Notes: a model not told the origin generated them from the sequence alone. 64,000 nucleotides of DNA from RYN-230 sp963851025 (GCA_963851025.1 CAWKOA010000012.1:1-64000), one strand, 5' to 3'; positions 15,907-26,921 are shown, counted from the stretch's first letter. Numbers and translations: made by a program.

Positions 15907-16767
15907 ATGACCCTGCCGAATTTTGTGGTGATCGGGGCGATGAAGGCGGGCACCGTGAGCCTTCGTCGCTACCTCGATGAGCATCCCGACGTCTTCCTGG
16001 GGCGCGGCGGGAAGTTCGGCGAGCCGAACTTCTTCATAGCTGAGGACAACTGGCCCCGCGGCCGTGGCTGGTACGAGTCTCTCTTCGACGGTGCCGGCCA
16101 GGCCGCTGCCATCGGAGAGTGCTCTCCCTGCTATTCGTGGGCCCACGTCTACCAGGGCGTTCCCGAACGGATGGCCCACGTCGTTCCGGAGGCACGTCTC
16201 GTCTACGTGGTGCGCGACCCCATCGCCCGCATGCAGTCGATGTACATGCATCAAGTGTCAGCCGGCCGGGAGCGCCGCCGCGCGGAGGTGGCCCTGCTCG
16301 ACGACCGTTACCTCGGGCCAAGCCGGTACGGGTTCCAGCTCGCCACGTTTCTCGATCACTTCGACCGCAGCCAGGTGCTCGTGATCGCGAGCGAGGTGCT
16401 TCGCGATAGGCCACGTGAGGTCCTGAGCGCGGTGTTTGATCACCTCGCCGTCGATCCGGCCGCGATTGACCTCGACACGCGGCATCAAGACCACCGCTCG
16501 GCTGACAAGCCCGTCCCGCGCCTGCACGATCTCGAGTGGCTACCGCGACGCCAGGTCAGGCTCCATCCGCGATGGCGACCCGATCAACGCACCGGGCTGG
16601 CTCGACTCCTGACGACCCGGCAAGCGCGTGCCGACGACTCCGCGATCCCGCGCGAACTCCGCGACCGGCTCGCCGAGCGCCTGGCCGCCGACCTGAGCCG
16701 CTTCGAGCATCTGCTCGGCCACCAGGTACCCGGTCACTGGAGATGGTCAACTTCGGTGTCCGCTTAG
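15907..16767 (+). CDS. PAPS-dependent sulfotransferase
   Basis: 286 residues transferring sulfate from PAPS. The 5'-phosphosulfate loop is near the N-terminus (NFVVIGAMKAGTVSLRRYL), and the 3'-phosphate-binding segment is YVVRDPIARMQSMYMHQ at about residues 98-114. Its architecture matches soluble bacterial sulfotransferases related to heparan/Stf0-type enzymes. The acceptor is unknown; candidates are glycolipid, capsule or a secondary metabolite. It has no operon partner and converges on a peptidase gene. Confidence 0.85.
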   Translation: MTLPNFVVIGAMKAGTVSLRRYLDEHPDVFLGRGGKFGEPNFFIAEDNWPRGRGWYESLFDGAGQAAAIGECSPCYSWAHVYQGVPERMAHVVPEARLVYVVRDPIARMQSMYMHQVSAGRERRRAEVALLDDRYLGPSRYGFQLATFLDHFDRSQVLVIASEVLRDRPREVLSAVFDHLAVDPAAIDLDTRHQDHRSADKPVPRLHDLEWLPRRQVRLHPRWRPDQRTGLARLLTTRQARADDSAIPRELRDRLAERLAADLSRFEHLLGHQVPGHWRWSTSVSA

Positions 16768-16783
16768 CAGCCAGGGGCACTCA

Positions 16784-18247
16784 CTAAGTGGTCACCGTCT
16801 GGGGGAAGGCGACCGGGCTGCGATTCCCGGCTGTGTCCACGGCCCGCAGGCCAAACTGCACGTTGTCTTTGGCGATGTCGAGGGTGGCCCCGGTGACGTT
16901 GCCGACCTCGATCACACTCGCCCAGTCCGGCGACGTGGTCTCCCGCATCACCACCTCGTACCCGGCCAGGTCGGACTCGGGGTTGGCGTTCCAGGAGAGC
17001 ACCGTGTTGTTGATGCCAGCAAAGTTGACCGGCGGCGCCACGTGAATCAGCAGGTTCTTGGGCGTGCTGGGTGAGGTGGCCAGAGCCCAGAGCGCCGCCC
17101 CGTTGACTCTGGCCACCCGGGCGACGTAGTCGAAGTCCACGTACTGGATCAGGTCGCCGAGTTGCACTCCGTTGACCACCTGCGTGTTCTGGTGCTCGTG
17201 ATTGAAGTTCTCCCGCGGCTCGGTGATCCTGGCGGCCGGGTAGCCCTGCCCCTGGAAGGAGAGGCTGTCGGTGCCACGCAGGTACCGGTCACGCCGCCAG
17301 ATCAGCCGGATGTTCATGCCGGTCAGCTCGAACGGCGCTACCTCCTGGACGAACCGGCCAAGCTGGCGCGATCCCCCGTCGTTCTCACCGCCGACCGCCT
17401 GCATGAGCGAGATCTGGCTGGCAGTCGCGGCGGTCGGGACGCCCTCAAGGAACATCCGGACGGTATGCGGGTCTGGCTTAGTGCCATCCCAGCCCTGACT
17501 CGCCCCCACGATGTCGTTGCTGAACATTCCCTGCACATCGTGGCCCGCTGCCGCCATCTGCGCCGCCATGAAGGTCGAGCCGTACAGCCCCTGCTCTTCC
17601 CCGGCGACAGTCGCGAACACCAGCGTGCCGGCGAACTGACGGGTGGCGAACAGCCGGGCGAGCTCGAGCACGACCGCGACGCCGGAGCCGTCGTCATCAG
17701 CACCGGGGGCGTCGCTGGTGAAGTCCAGCACGTCGGTCACCCGGGAGTCCAGGTGCCCGGTGATGACATAGAACCGCTCAGGGGATGCGGTCCCCTTCAG
17801 CGTCGCGATCACGTTGGTGATCGTGGTCGGCACGGGGATGTTTCTCGAGACGGGCTGCACGAACGTCTGCTGCTGGACGGTCATCCGGCCCGATGATGTG
17901 GCCGCGATGGCCTGCATCTGCGCGAAGACCCAGGCGGTGGCCGCGCCGATGCCGCGCACCGGATCGGTCTGGCTGGATGCGGTATGCCTGGTGCCGAACT
18001 GGGTCAGCCGTAAGATTGTGGCCTGAATCCGGCCGGGATCCACTTCACGCAGCATGGCCCGCAGGTCGCTGTCAGGCTCTCGCCGGGGGAGCGCGGAACT
18101 AGCGCCTGCCGTGGCGAGGCGGGCCGTCGCGGCGTCGGCCGGAGCGGAACGTGCGAGGATGGGCGCTGCGACCGCGGTAACGGCCGAGGCGGATAGGAAC
18201 GTACGGCGCGTCGAGCCTCTAGATCCTTTAACCTCGTTGTTCTCCAT
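16784..18247 (-). CDS. Secreted M28-family metallopeptidase (Tat signal)
   Basis: 487 residues. A twin-arginine signal (STRRTFLSASAVTAVAAP) exports it folded. The M28 zinc peptidase domain (about 120-330) shows ligands in ITGHLDSRV, PGADDDGSG and VAGEEQGLYG. The C-terminal about 90 residues (ending PVAFPQTVTT) look like a fibronectin-III-type beta domain. The ATG at 18247 is chosen over an ATT four codons upstream. Probably an extracellular aminopeptidase, although no partner genes indicate a specific role. Confidence 0.9.
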   Translation of the reverse strand: MENNEVKGSRGSTRRTFLSASAVTAVAAPILARSAPADAATARLATAGASSALPRREPDSDLRAMLREVDPGRIQATILRLTQFGTRHTASSQTDPVRGIGAATAWVFAQMQAIAATSSGRMTVQQQTFVQPVSRNIPVPTTITNVIATLKGTASPERFYVITGHLDSRVTDVLDFTSDAPGADDDGSGVAVVLELARLFATRQFAGTLVFATVAGEEQGLYGSTFMAAQMAAAGHDVQGMFSNDIVGASQGWDGTKPDPHTVRMFLEGVPTAATASQISLMQAVGGENDGGSRQLGRFVQEVAPFELTGMNIRLIWRRDRYLRGTDSLSFQGQGYPAARITEPRENFNHEHQNTQVVNGVQLGDLIQYVDFDYVARVARVNGAALWALATSPSTPKNLLIHVAPPVNFAGINNTVLSWNANPESDLAGYEVVMRETTSPDWASVIEVGNVTGATLDIAKDNVQFGLRAVDTAGNRSPVAFPQTVTT

Positions 18248-18420
18248 AGCTCGAATCAATAATGGACTCCAGCAAGAGTCAAGCCATTCCAGCCAATGTT
18301 ACTGACCCGCCGCTGGTGTCATGCGCGTGAAATTAGCGACCTGAGTACGTGAGGCCGGGCTGGCCACCACAGCGCCGCCACGCTAGGCTTCGCTGCACCG
18401 TGCTGGTGGGGGAGGTGCCG

Positions 18421-18894
18421 GTGACAGCAGAGCCGGAAGACCAGATGGCGGTAGCCGCGGCGGGCCGCAGCCGCCTCAGGGCGTCGCATGCTGACCGCGA
18501 GCACGTAATCGGCACGCTCAAGGCCGCGTTTGTCGATGGCCGGGTCACCAAAGACGAGTTTGATGCGCGGGTAAGCCAGGTATTCGCGTCGCGGACCTAT
18601 GCGGAACTGGCCGCAGTCACCGCCGATCTCCCCGTCAGGCAGATCGCAGACCAGTCGCCGGGCAACCCCGCCCGCGCGCAGGGCCGGCCGGCGATCAATC
18701 ATGCAGCCAAGGCCCGCCGATGTGTGGTCATTGCGCTAGCCATGATGACGGTGGCCACGTTCGCCCCCGGTGGTCCCGCGCTCCTCCTGTTCATGCCCCT
18801 CTGGCTCACGGCGTTGATGGTGGCCGCGGCCCAGATACTCGCCGCCCAGCACGAGAAGCGCTCCCGTGGTCAGCTAGCGGGGCCCGGCGCCTAG
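18421..18894 (+). CDS. DUF1707 membrane protein
   Basis: 157 residues. A DUF1707 (SHOCT-like) helical domain comes first (RASHADREHVIGTLKAAFVD, GRVTKDEFDARVSQVFASRT). A basic linker follows, then two membrane helices (CVVIALAMMTVATFAP; LLLFMPLWLTALMVAAAQIL). The GTG at 18421 has GGAGG five bases upstream, which decides the start. DUF1707 proteins are common in actinomycetes without a fixed function. Confidence 0.8.
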   Translation: MTAEPEDQMAVAAAGRSRLRASHADREHVIGTLKAAFVDGRVTKDEFDARVSQVFASRTYAELAAVTADLPVRQIADQSPGNPARAQGRPAINHAAKARRCVVIALAMMTVATFAPGGPALLLFMPLWLTALMVAAAQILAAQHEKRSRGQLAGPGA

Positions 18895-18966
18895 GGGGAG
18901 CAGAGGCTTTCGGATCGAGCGGGGCGTCTGCGCCGCAGCACCTCGCCCAGGCGGGGTAGCGCCCGG

Positions 18967-21900
18967 TCAGCGCTTCAGGCCGTGCTCGATCGCCTCGATG
19001 ATGCGCGGCCGCAGCTCGGCCACGCTGATGATCGCGTCCACCGAGCCGACGTCGACGGCGCGCTGGATGCTGTGCACGCGGTCGAACTCCGCAGCCGCCT
19101 CGGCCAGCTTCTCGGCGCGCACGGACGACTGCACCTCGGCCAGCTCGGCCGTCAGGGCCGCCCGCTCGGCGCCGCTCACCTCGGCCAGCCGGGCCTGCAG
19201 CGATGTCACCCGCGGGTCGTTCGCCGTGCGGGTGCTGACCTCGCCGGCGAACACGACCGCCGCGGCGGGGGCGCCCCCGAGGACGGAGGCGAACGAGCCC
19301 TCCAGGGCGAGCACCGTCATGGCCGGGTTCAGCGCCTTGGAGAACACCACGAACGCGCCGCCGTGGTAGCGGGAGATGACGGTGAACACGATCGGGCCGT
19401 CGAAGTTGACGATGGCCCGGCCGATCTCCGCGCCGTACTCCAGCTGCAGCCTGCGCATCGACTCTGGTGAGCCGTCGAAGCCCGACAGGTTGGCCAGCAC
19501 CACCAGCGGGCGGTTGCCGCTGGCCGAGTTGATCGCGCGCGCCGCCTTCTTCGACGAGCGCGGGAACAGCGTGCCGGCCGTGTAGGTGTCCGGGCCGTCG
19601 GTGGGCGGGAACCCGCGGCGCGGCACCGCGCGCGACTCGATGCCGAGCAGGCACACCGGGCGGCCGCCGACGTGCACGTCCTGCACCACCGCCGTGTCCG
19701 CGTCCGCCATGCCCGCCCAGCGCTCCAGCACCGGGTGGTCCTGGTCGGACAGCGCGCGCATCACCGTGCGGATGTCGAACGGCTTCTTCCGGTCCGGGTT
19801 GTGCCCGGCCGAGAAGATCTCGCCCACCGTGGTGAAGTCGCTGCCGGCGATCGCGTGCGGGTAGTCCGACACGTCGCGGCCGGCCGGGTCGGTGGTGGCG
19901 GCCTGCCGCGGCCCGGGCTCGCCCGGCACCACATAGGTGTGGTCGTAGTGCGCCATCAGGATGTCGCGCGCCCCGGCCAGGTTCGGCGCCCAGTACTGCG
20001 CCTGCCCGTTCGGGCCCATCACCCGGTCGTAGCCGCCGATGCCGAAGTTGTCCTCGGCCGAGACTCCGCCGGAGAAGTCCAGCGCCTGCTTGCCGGTGAG
20101 CACCATGGCCGAGTCCGGCGTCATCACCAGGATGCCCTTGGTGTGCATGAGCATCGTGGCCTCGGCGTTCCAGTACGGCTGCGCGCCCACATTGATACCG
20201 GCGACGACGATGTTGATCTCGCCGCCCGCCTGGGTGAACCCGACGATCCGCTTGAGCGCGGCCGCCACCCAGTCCATGTTCTCGGTGCCCGACTCCATCG
20301 AGATCCGCGCGCCGGCCGAGAGCGCGAACCACTCGAGCGGCACTCCCTTGCGCTCGGCCAGGTCGAGCGCGGCGATCACGCGGGCGCACTCCGGCTCCGA
20401 CAGCGCGCCCAGCGCCTTGGTCGGGTCGCCGAGCAGCACCACGCGCTCGACGCCCTCGGGCACCAGCGTGGTCGGCGTGCTCACGACCCCGGCGACGATC
20501 GCGGCCGTGTTCCGGCCCCGCGGCCGGATCACCGGCACCAGCGCGCCGGCGTCGTCGAGGTCGTACTCGGCGAACCAGCCCTCGCCGGCCAGCATCCTGG
20601 TCAGCTCGTACGGGTACACGTTGCCGCGGCGCGCCGCGCGCAGCACCTTCTGCCGGTAGTCGTCCAGCGGCTGCACCGGCTCGGCCGACGGCGGGTCCAC
20701 CGAGAGCCGGACACCGGCGCCGACGTCGTCGCGGATCGTCACGGCCACATCCGACAGCTCGCCCGTCTCCGGGTTGCGCCACCGGGCCAGGAAGAGGACC
20801 TCCTCCAGGCCCGCGCCGGTCGTGGTCGGCAGCACGCGCTGGACGAGCAGGTTCAGCTCGTCCATGGACAGCTCGACCGGCGGCCAGACGTAGATGACGA
20901 CCCGGTTGGTGTCGAAGCGCCTCTTCGTCGGGCGCTGCGCCTGGACGGTACGGATCGCGTGCAGGCAGGCGGCGAGCGCGTCTTCGGCCGCGGGCAGCGC
21001 GACGAGCCGTCCGTCAGCCTCACGAAGCGGGGTGAGGTCGCGCACCTGGGCCATCGCGACCAGGCGCTCGTCGGCCGGGTTGGCCCGCGCGACGCACCTG
21101 AACAGGTACACCTCCTCATCCGCCGACGGCAGCCGGGTGAGGTCGAACTCCCGCAGCCGCTCCAGCTGCATGCGCTCGGCGACCCGCGGGTGCAGGCCCC
21201 GGATCAGCCGGTCCTCAGCGAATCCGGCCGCGCCGCGGCGGAAGGTGAAGTGGTGGTGCATCAGCGCGCCGTCGCCACCGGCCACGGTGGTGGTGATCCG
21301 GTCGACGCTCGCAGGCAGCGGCTGCGCCGTGATCACCTCGCCGAGGCGGGCGGCCATCGCGTCCACGTCGGGCTGGCCGGCCCACCGCACGTAGACGTCG
21401 GCGACCACGTGCGCGCCGGCCGGGATGTCCGCGGCCAGCTCGCCGACCGCGCGCACGGCGTCGGCCAGCTGCGCGAAGTCGACGGCGGTGGTGACCACCC
21501 GGGCCGGCTCCACGTGCTCGGCGGTGACGAACGTGCAGCCCGCGACGTCGCGTGAGCGGACGTCCGACAGGCCCTTGTTGCCGTAGTAGCGGCGGGTCAG
21601 CACCTCCAGCAGCGGCGCCGGGTCGGTGCCCGGGCGGCCGATGCGCTGGCCGAGCAGCCGCACCAGCGGCTCGGAGACGGCGACCATCGCGGCGATCCGC
21701 CCGGCGCGGTCCGGCGAGTCCGGGTTCCGGTCGAGGTGCCGCAGGTTCTGCCGCACCCCGGCGTAGACCTCGGCGCGGGCCCGGCGCAGCAGCGGCTGCG
21801 CGAACCAGCGGAACACCACGCCGCGGGCCAGGTCGCTCACCGACGGGTAACGCACCTGCGTGGCGGCCACGAGGTGCTCCAGCGCCAGGCCGGCTTCCTC

Positions 21901-24452
21901 GCGCAGCGACTCCGCGGGCGGCGCCTCGGTGAGCCACTGGCGCAGCAGCGCCGACACGATCGCGACGTCGGCCGAGGCGCGCTGCTGGGCCAGGAAGATG
22001 CGGAAGACCGCCTCCTCCAGCTCCGGTGTGCGTTCCAGGTCGGCGACACCGTAATGGCCCAGCACCCGCCGCAGCCGGCCCTGGAACGATCTCGGGCAGC
22101 CCGGCGCGCTCCACGTCGAGGCTCTGCAGGTAGGTGTGGAAGTACTCACGGGCGCTGTGCACCGGGTGCCCGGCGCTGATGTCCTCGCCGGCCGGCTTGT
22201 TGCGGGTCAGCTCGGACAGGTCCGCGAACATCTGGAGCAGCTCGACCTCCGCGGCCAGCGGCCGGCCGGACTCGCCCAGCTCGGCGCGCGCGGCGAGGTA
22301 GCCGGCCAGCGTGCGGCGCTGGTCGTGCGGGTCGACGTCGAAACCGAGCAGCAGGCTGCGCAGGTCCTGCAGGCCCCGCTCGGCCCGGCTGGCGGCCGAC
22401 GCGGCGGCGGGCTCGGCGGGCAGCTCGATCTCGGCGGTCCCGCCGGTGCTGGGCGGTTTCCGCCTCCTCGTCCTGGCCGCCCAGCGGCTCCAGGCGCAGC
22501 AGCGCGGCGCCCATCTCCACCTGGCTGCCGACCGAGACCGGCAGCTCCCGCACCCGGGCGCGGAACGGCGAGCGCAGCACCGTCTCCATCTTCATGCTCT
22601 CCAGCACGAGGATCGGCGCGTTCGTGTCCACCTCGTCGCCCACGGCCACCGGCGTCGCGACCACCAGCGCGGGCGCGGGGGAGCGGACGATGCCCCCTTC
22701 GTCGCGGCTGACGCGGTGGGTGACGCCGTCCACCTCGACCAGGTGGATCGGACCGTTAGTGCTGGTAATGAGACGGTAACGCTGGCCGTTCACGGTGATC
22801 TGGCTGCTGTAGGAGTCGAAGCGCTCGATGTCGGCGTCGGCCGGGTGCACGTCGCCGCCGCTGCTGATGCCGACGCGGAAGCGCTGGTGCCCGATGCGGG
22901 CCACGTTCACCCGGTAGGAGACGCCGCGGAGCTTGAGATCCAGCGGGCGGCTGGTCTCGTGCTGCACCTGCGGGCGGCCGCCGTGCGCGGTGGCGAGCAG
23001 CCGCTGCCGGGCGACCTCCTCCTCGTCCTCGTAGGCCTCGATGGCCGCCGCGGCGAGCGCGATGGCGGAGTGCCTGCTGCTCACCAGCCTGCCCTCGGCG
23101 CGGACCCGGTCGATCCAGCCGGTGTCGGCGCTGGCGTCGATCACCTCGGGCTGGTCGAGCAGGTCGAGGACGAAGCTCTTGTTGGTGACACCGCCCTCGA
23201 TGATCACGGTGGTCTCGCCCATGGCACGGCGCAGCCGGGCGAGCGCCTGGCCCCGGTCGCTGCCGTAGGCGATGATCTTGGCGATCATCGAGTCGAAGTC
23301 GGCCGGGATGGTGTCACCCTCGCTCACGCCGGTGTCGACGCGGATGCCCGGGCCCGCGGGCAGCTGCAGGCGCGCGATGCGGCCGGGGGAGGGGGCGAAA
23401 TCGCGGTCCGGGTCCTCGGCGTTGAGCCGCGCCTCGATGGCGTGCCCGGACTCGGCCGGCGGCGGGCCTTCCAGCCTGCCGCCCGCGGCGACGTGCAACT
23501 GCAGCCGCACCAGGTCGGTGCCGGTCGTGACCTCGGTGATCGGGTGCTCGACCTGGAGCCGGGTGTTCACCTCGAGGAACGCGAACAGCTGCTCCCCGGG
23601 GTGGTAGAGGAACTCGACGGTGCAGGCGCCGCGGTAGTCCACGGTCAGCGCGAGCCGCTCGGCCGACGCCTTGAGCCCGGCGATCTGATCGGGGGAGAGC
23701 ACCGGCGAGGCGGATTCCTCGATGATTTTCTGGTTGCGCCGCTGCACCGAGCAGTCGCGGACGCCGAGCGCCCACGCCGTGCCCTGGCCGTCGGCGATCA
23801 CCTGGACCTCGACGTGCCGCGCGCCCGTGACCAGGCGTTCCAGGAACACGACACCGCTGCCGAACGCGCGCAGCGCCTCCTGGCTGGTGCGCTCGTAGGC
23901 GTCGGTGAGGTCTTCGGCCGAGGCGACCATGCGGATGCCGCGCCCTCCGCCGCCCGCGGTGGCCTTGAGCATCAGGGGGTAGCCGATCTCCGCACCGGCC
24001 CGCAGCGCGTCGTCGAGGCTCGCGACCTCACCGCGGCTCCACGGCGCGACCGGGACCCCGGCCTCCTCGGCGATCAGTTTGGCGCCGATCTTGTCGCCGA
24101 GCTTGCGCATCGCCTCCGCGCCCGGCCCGACGAACGTGACGCCGACCTTCTCGCACAGTTCGGCGAACGCCGGGTCCTCGGCCACGAAGCCCCAGCCGAC
24201 CCACGCCGCGTCGGCCCCGGTCTCGACCAGGGCCCGCTCCAGCACGGCGAGGTCGAGGTAGGGGCGGGCCGAGGCCGGGCCCAGCGGATAGGCCAGGTCA
24301 GCTTCGCGGACGAACGTCGCGGACCGGTCCGCCTCGGTGTAGAGGGCGACCGTCTCGATCCGGGTCCCGGTCTCCGCGGCCAGGTCCCGGACGGCGTGGA
24401 TCAGCCGCATCGCGGCCTCCCCGCGGTTCACGATGGCGATACGACTGAACAA
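18967..24452 (-). pseudogene. Single-chain acyl-CoA carboxylase (BC-BCCP-CT), two frameshifts
   Basis: Joining three frames gives about 1,827 residues. The biotin carboxylase part (1-450) has the ATP-grasp loop TAGGGGRGIRMV and catalytic EVNTRLQVEHPITEVT; a BCCP domain near 600-670 carries the biotin lysine in ESMKMETV. A long central region follows (VLFLARWRNPETGELSDVAV), then carboxyltransferase N and C lobes (SGARISMESGTENMDWVA; YHGGAFVVFSKALNP). The order resembles eukaryotic acetyl-CoA carboxylase. It should carboxylate acetyl- or longer acyl-CoA. A TTG at 24452 with GGGAGG eight bases upstream is the best start. Single extra bases near 22450-22465 and at about 22090 break the frame. Confidence 0.85.
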
Positions 24453-25033
24453 CGACTGAGCCTCCCAAGTCCCTACGCGCAGCAGGCGACGTCCGACCCC
24501 CGGAGCGCCGCCTGCACTTGCCTCCCTACACCCTGCCCCTTTTCCGGCGGATACACCAATGTCGCGCATGGTGCAGGCCGGGGCCGCAGTGTTGTGGGAA
24601 CCGGACAAAAGCCGGCCGGACGAGGGAGCCTCCAGCGGCCTGAGCGGCTGCGTTGCGCTGACCGCGGCTGTGTTGCGCTGACCGCGGGGGTGGGACGGTG
24701 GCGCGGACCTGGTCGCGGTGACCGCCGATCTCCCTGACCAGCTCATCGGAGCCGCGCCGCCGGGCCGGCCCACCGCCCCGCCCGGCCGCCCGGCCGGCCG
24801 TCCCGCCCGCCAGCCCGGCCCGGCCGCCAGGGAACCGGCAGGCCCTAATTCAGGGCATGGCGGTCCGAAGCGCTTCACCTGCGAAAACAATTTGCGGCAG
24901 CGGGGGTGTTGATGCCGGCGCGGGGGGCGCCCGGCCGCGAGCATCGCCTCAGGACTTCCGCAAAAGGCATCGCAGAATTCATGGAAGAACCCTTTCGGCG
25001 GAATGGCGGGGCATCGAGGCGAAAGGAACAGCA
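24453..25033. other. Divergent intergenic region with a 16-bp direct repeat
   Basis: About 580 bases between the carboxylase and sulfatase genes, presumably holding both promoters. GTTGCGCTGACCGCGG occurs twice (24652-24667 and 24672-24687, 20-base period). A GC-rich stretch of CCGGCC/GGCCGG palindromes follows at about 24757-24840. No coding frame with credible start and composition is seen. Confidence 0.5.
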
Positions 25034-25085
25034 ATGGGCGAATCGAACGCCGGCCCGGGCGGGAGCGGCACGGCGCGCGCCGACG

Positions 25086-25156
25086 GCCCGGCGCACGGGA
25101 AGGCCCGGCGCACGGCGAAGGCCCGGCGCGCGGCGAAGGCCCGGCGCGCGGCGACG
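25086..25156. repeat. 17/18-bp tandem repeats in sulfatase leader
   Basis: Four units of GCCCGGCGCGCGGCGAAG-type repeat. The first (25086-25102) is 17 bases and the next three (25103-25120, 25121-25138, 25139-25156) are 18. The single-base difference sets whether the ATG at 25034, which has an AAAGGA ribosome site, is in frame with the sulfatase. Confidence 0.75.
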
Positions 25157-25158
25157 GG

Positions 25159-26739
25159 ATGACGCGCGGCGAACTGCTGAAGGCCGCTGCCGTCGCCGCG
25201 CCGGGACTCCTGCTCGGCCGGACGGCCGCCGCCGCGGCGGCCGCGCGCACCAGCCCGGCCCGGCGGCCCGCGCGACCCCGCGGGATCAAGGGCATGAACG
25301 TGCTGCTCTTCCTGACCGATCAGCAGCGCGCCATCCAGCACTTCCCCCAGGGCTGGAGCAGGCGGAACCTGCCCGGCATGACCCGCCTGCAGGACCACGG
25401 CATGCTGTTCGAGAACGCCTTCACGAACGCGTGCATGTGCTCGCCGGCCCGCTCGACGCTGATGTCCGGCTACTTCCCGGCCCAGCACGGCGTGAAGTAC
25501 ACGCTGGAACAGGACATGCCCGCCCCGCAGTACCCGCAGGTCGAGCTGTCCACCCGCTTCAAGAACCTGGCCAGCGTTTCGCGGGCGGCCGGCTACACGC
25601 CGGTCTACAAGGGGAAGTTCCACTGCAACAAGCCTGGGGCCGGCTCGGACTGGGTCCCCGAAGACGTCAACAAGTACGGCTTCACCCGGTGGAACCCGCC
25701 GGATGCGGGCGCCGACCAGAGCCTCCCCGAAGCGGGCGGCGGCACCTACGACAACGACGGCCGCTTCATGAACTCAGAGGGCACAACGCAAGCGGGTACC
25801 GAGGGCGCCGTCCAGTACCTGCGTGACACGGCCGCGCTGAGCCAGCCATTCTTCATGGTCGTTTCCCTGGTCAACCCGCACGACGTGCTGTTCTATCCGG
25901 CGAGTTACCTGGCCGGGGGATACGACGACAACTGGCTGGACGGCGAGATCGGCCTCCCGGCGACCGCCAACGAGGACCTGTCAACCAAGCCGACCGTCCA
26001 GGCGCAGTTCCTGCGGCTGTTCAACGCCACGGGGCCCATTCCGACCCCGCAGATGAAGCGCAACTACCTGAACTTCTACGCCAACCTGATGAAGGCCTCG
26101 GACGAGTACCTGGTCAAGATCCTGAACACGCTCGAGGCGGGCGGCCTGCTGGACAACACGCTCGTGGTCGCGACGGCCGACCACGGGGAGATGGGCACGG
26201 CTCACGGCGGCCTGCGCCAGAAGAACTTCAACTTCTACGAGGAAACGACCCGGGTCCCGCTGGTCTACTCCAACCCCCGCCTGTTCCCCCGTCCGCAGAC
26301 GAACGACTCCATCGTCTCGCACGTCGACTTCCTGCCCACTCTCGCGAGCCTCATCGGGACGCCGGCGCACGCCCGGGCCCGCTGGCAGGGGGTCGATTAC
26401 TCCGATCAGGTCCTGTGCCGTTCCGCCGCGCCGCCCCAGACCTACACGGTCTTCACCTACGACGACTGGCAGTCGGGGCAGGCCAGCGGTCCTTACCCGC
26501 AGCCACCGAACCACATCGTCAGCATCCGCGAGCACCGCTACAAGATCGCCCGCTACTACGACGCGGACGGGAAGGTCCCGCCCCAGTGGGAGATGTACGA
26601 CCTGAAGACCGACCCGCTCGAACGCACGAACCTGGCCTACCAGGGTTACCGGCGTACCCCCGAGCAGGAGCGGCAGTACAAGCGCCTGCGGCGCAAGCTC
26701 GCCCGCGTCGAGCGGACCCGGCTGCAGCCGCTGACCTGA
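25159..26739 (+). CDS. Secreted type-I sulfatase
   Basis: 526 residues from ATG 25159. An N-terminal Tat-like hydrophobic signal (MTRGELLKAAAVAAPGLLLG) lacks the second arginine of a twin-arginine pair. The sulfatase domain has a metal aspartate in LLFLTDQQR, the formylglycine signature C94-S-P-A-R in MCSPARSTLMSGYF, and TADHGEMG. It should hydrolyse sulfate esters outside the cell after oxidation of C94. The true start may be ATG 25034 if the repeat leader is restored to frame. The next two genes on the strand are a DUF3311 protein and a solute symporter. Confidence 0.87.
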   Translation: MTRGELLKAAAVAAPGLLLGRTAAAAAAARTSPARRPARPRGIKGMNVLLFLTDQQRAIQHFPQGWSRRNLPGMTRLQDHGMLFENAFTNACMCSPARSTLMSGYFPAQHGVKYTLEQDMPAPQYPQVELSTRFKNLASVSRAAGYTPVYKGKFHCNKPGAGSDWVPEDVNKYGFTRWNPPDAGADQSLPEAGGGTYDNDGRFMNSEGTTQAGTEGAVQYLRDTAALSQPFFMVVSLVNPHDVLFYPASYLAGGYDDNWLDGEIGLPATANEDLSTKPTVQAQFLRLFNATGPIPTPQMKRNYLNFYANLMKASDEYLVKILNTLEAGGLLDNTLVVATADHGEMGTAHGGLRQKNFNFYEETTRVPLVYSNPRLFPRPQTNDSIVSHVDFLPTLASLIGTPAHARARWQGVDYSDQVLCRSAAPPQTYTVFTYDDWQSGQASGPYPQPPNHIVSIREHRYKIARYYDADGKVPPQWEMYDLKTDPLERTNLAYQGYRRTPEQERQYKRLRRKLARVERTRLQPLT

Positions 26740-26921
26740 TTCCCGGGGGACGGAGCACGATCACCCCCTCTTAACGGCCCAAATGCACCGGAAAGCCCCA
26801 CTGGCCGGGCGGTCACGGTGCACGATAAGCCCGGGACCACCTCGTAGCGCAATTTCGCACGCTGGGGGCCGGGGGAGCGGGCCGGGCCGTGGCGCGCTTT
26901 ACCCACCCCTGAGAGGTTGCC

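Noticed and set aside
19672..21555. Very long rightward open frame opposite the carboxylase
   Set aside because: It is a GC-driven antisense shadow. The opposite strand encodes conserved carboxyltransferase domains and the shadow has only Arg/Gly/His-rich composition with no family match.
22146..22300. Long N-terminal and C-terminal extensions of the carboxylase frames
   Set aside because: The C-terminal Arg/Ala-rich tail after the BCCP domain is out-of-frame sequence beyond a one-base indel; the true protein continues in another frame.
22311..24737. 808-codon rightward frame opposite the biotin carboxylase domain
   Set aside because: The leftward strand carries all ATP-grasp and biotin motifs. 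The rightward frame lacks a ribosome site and has shadow-like composition.
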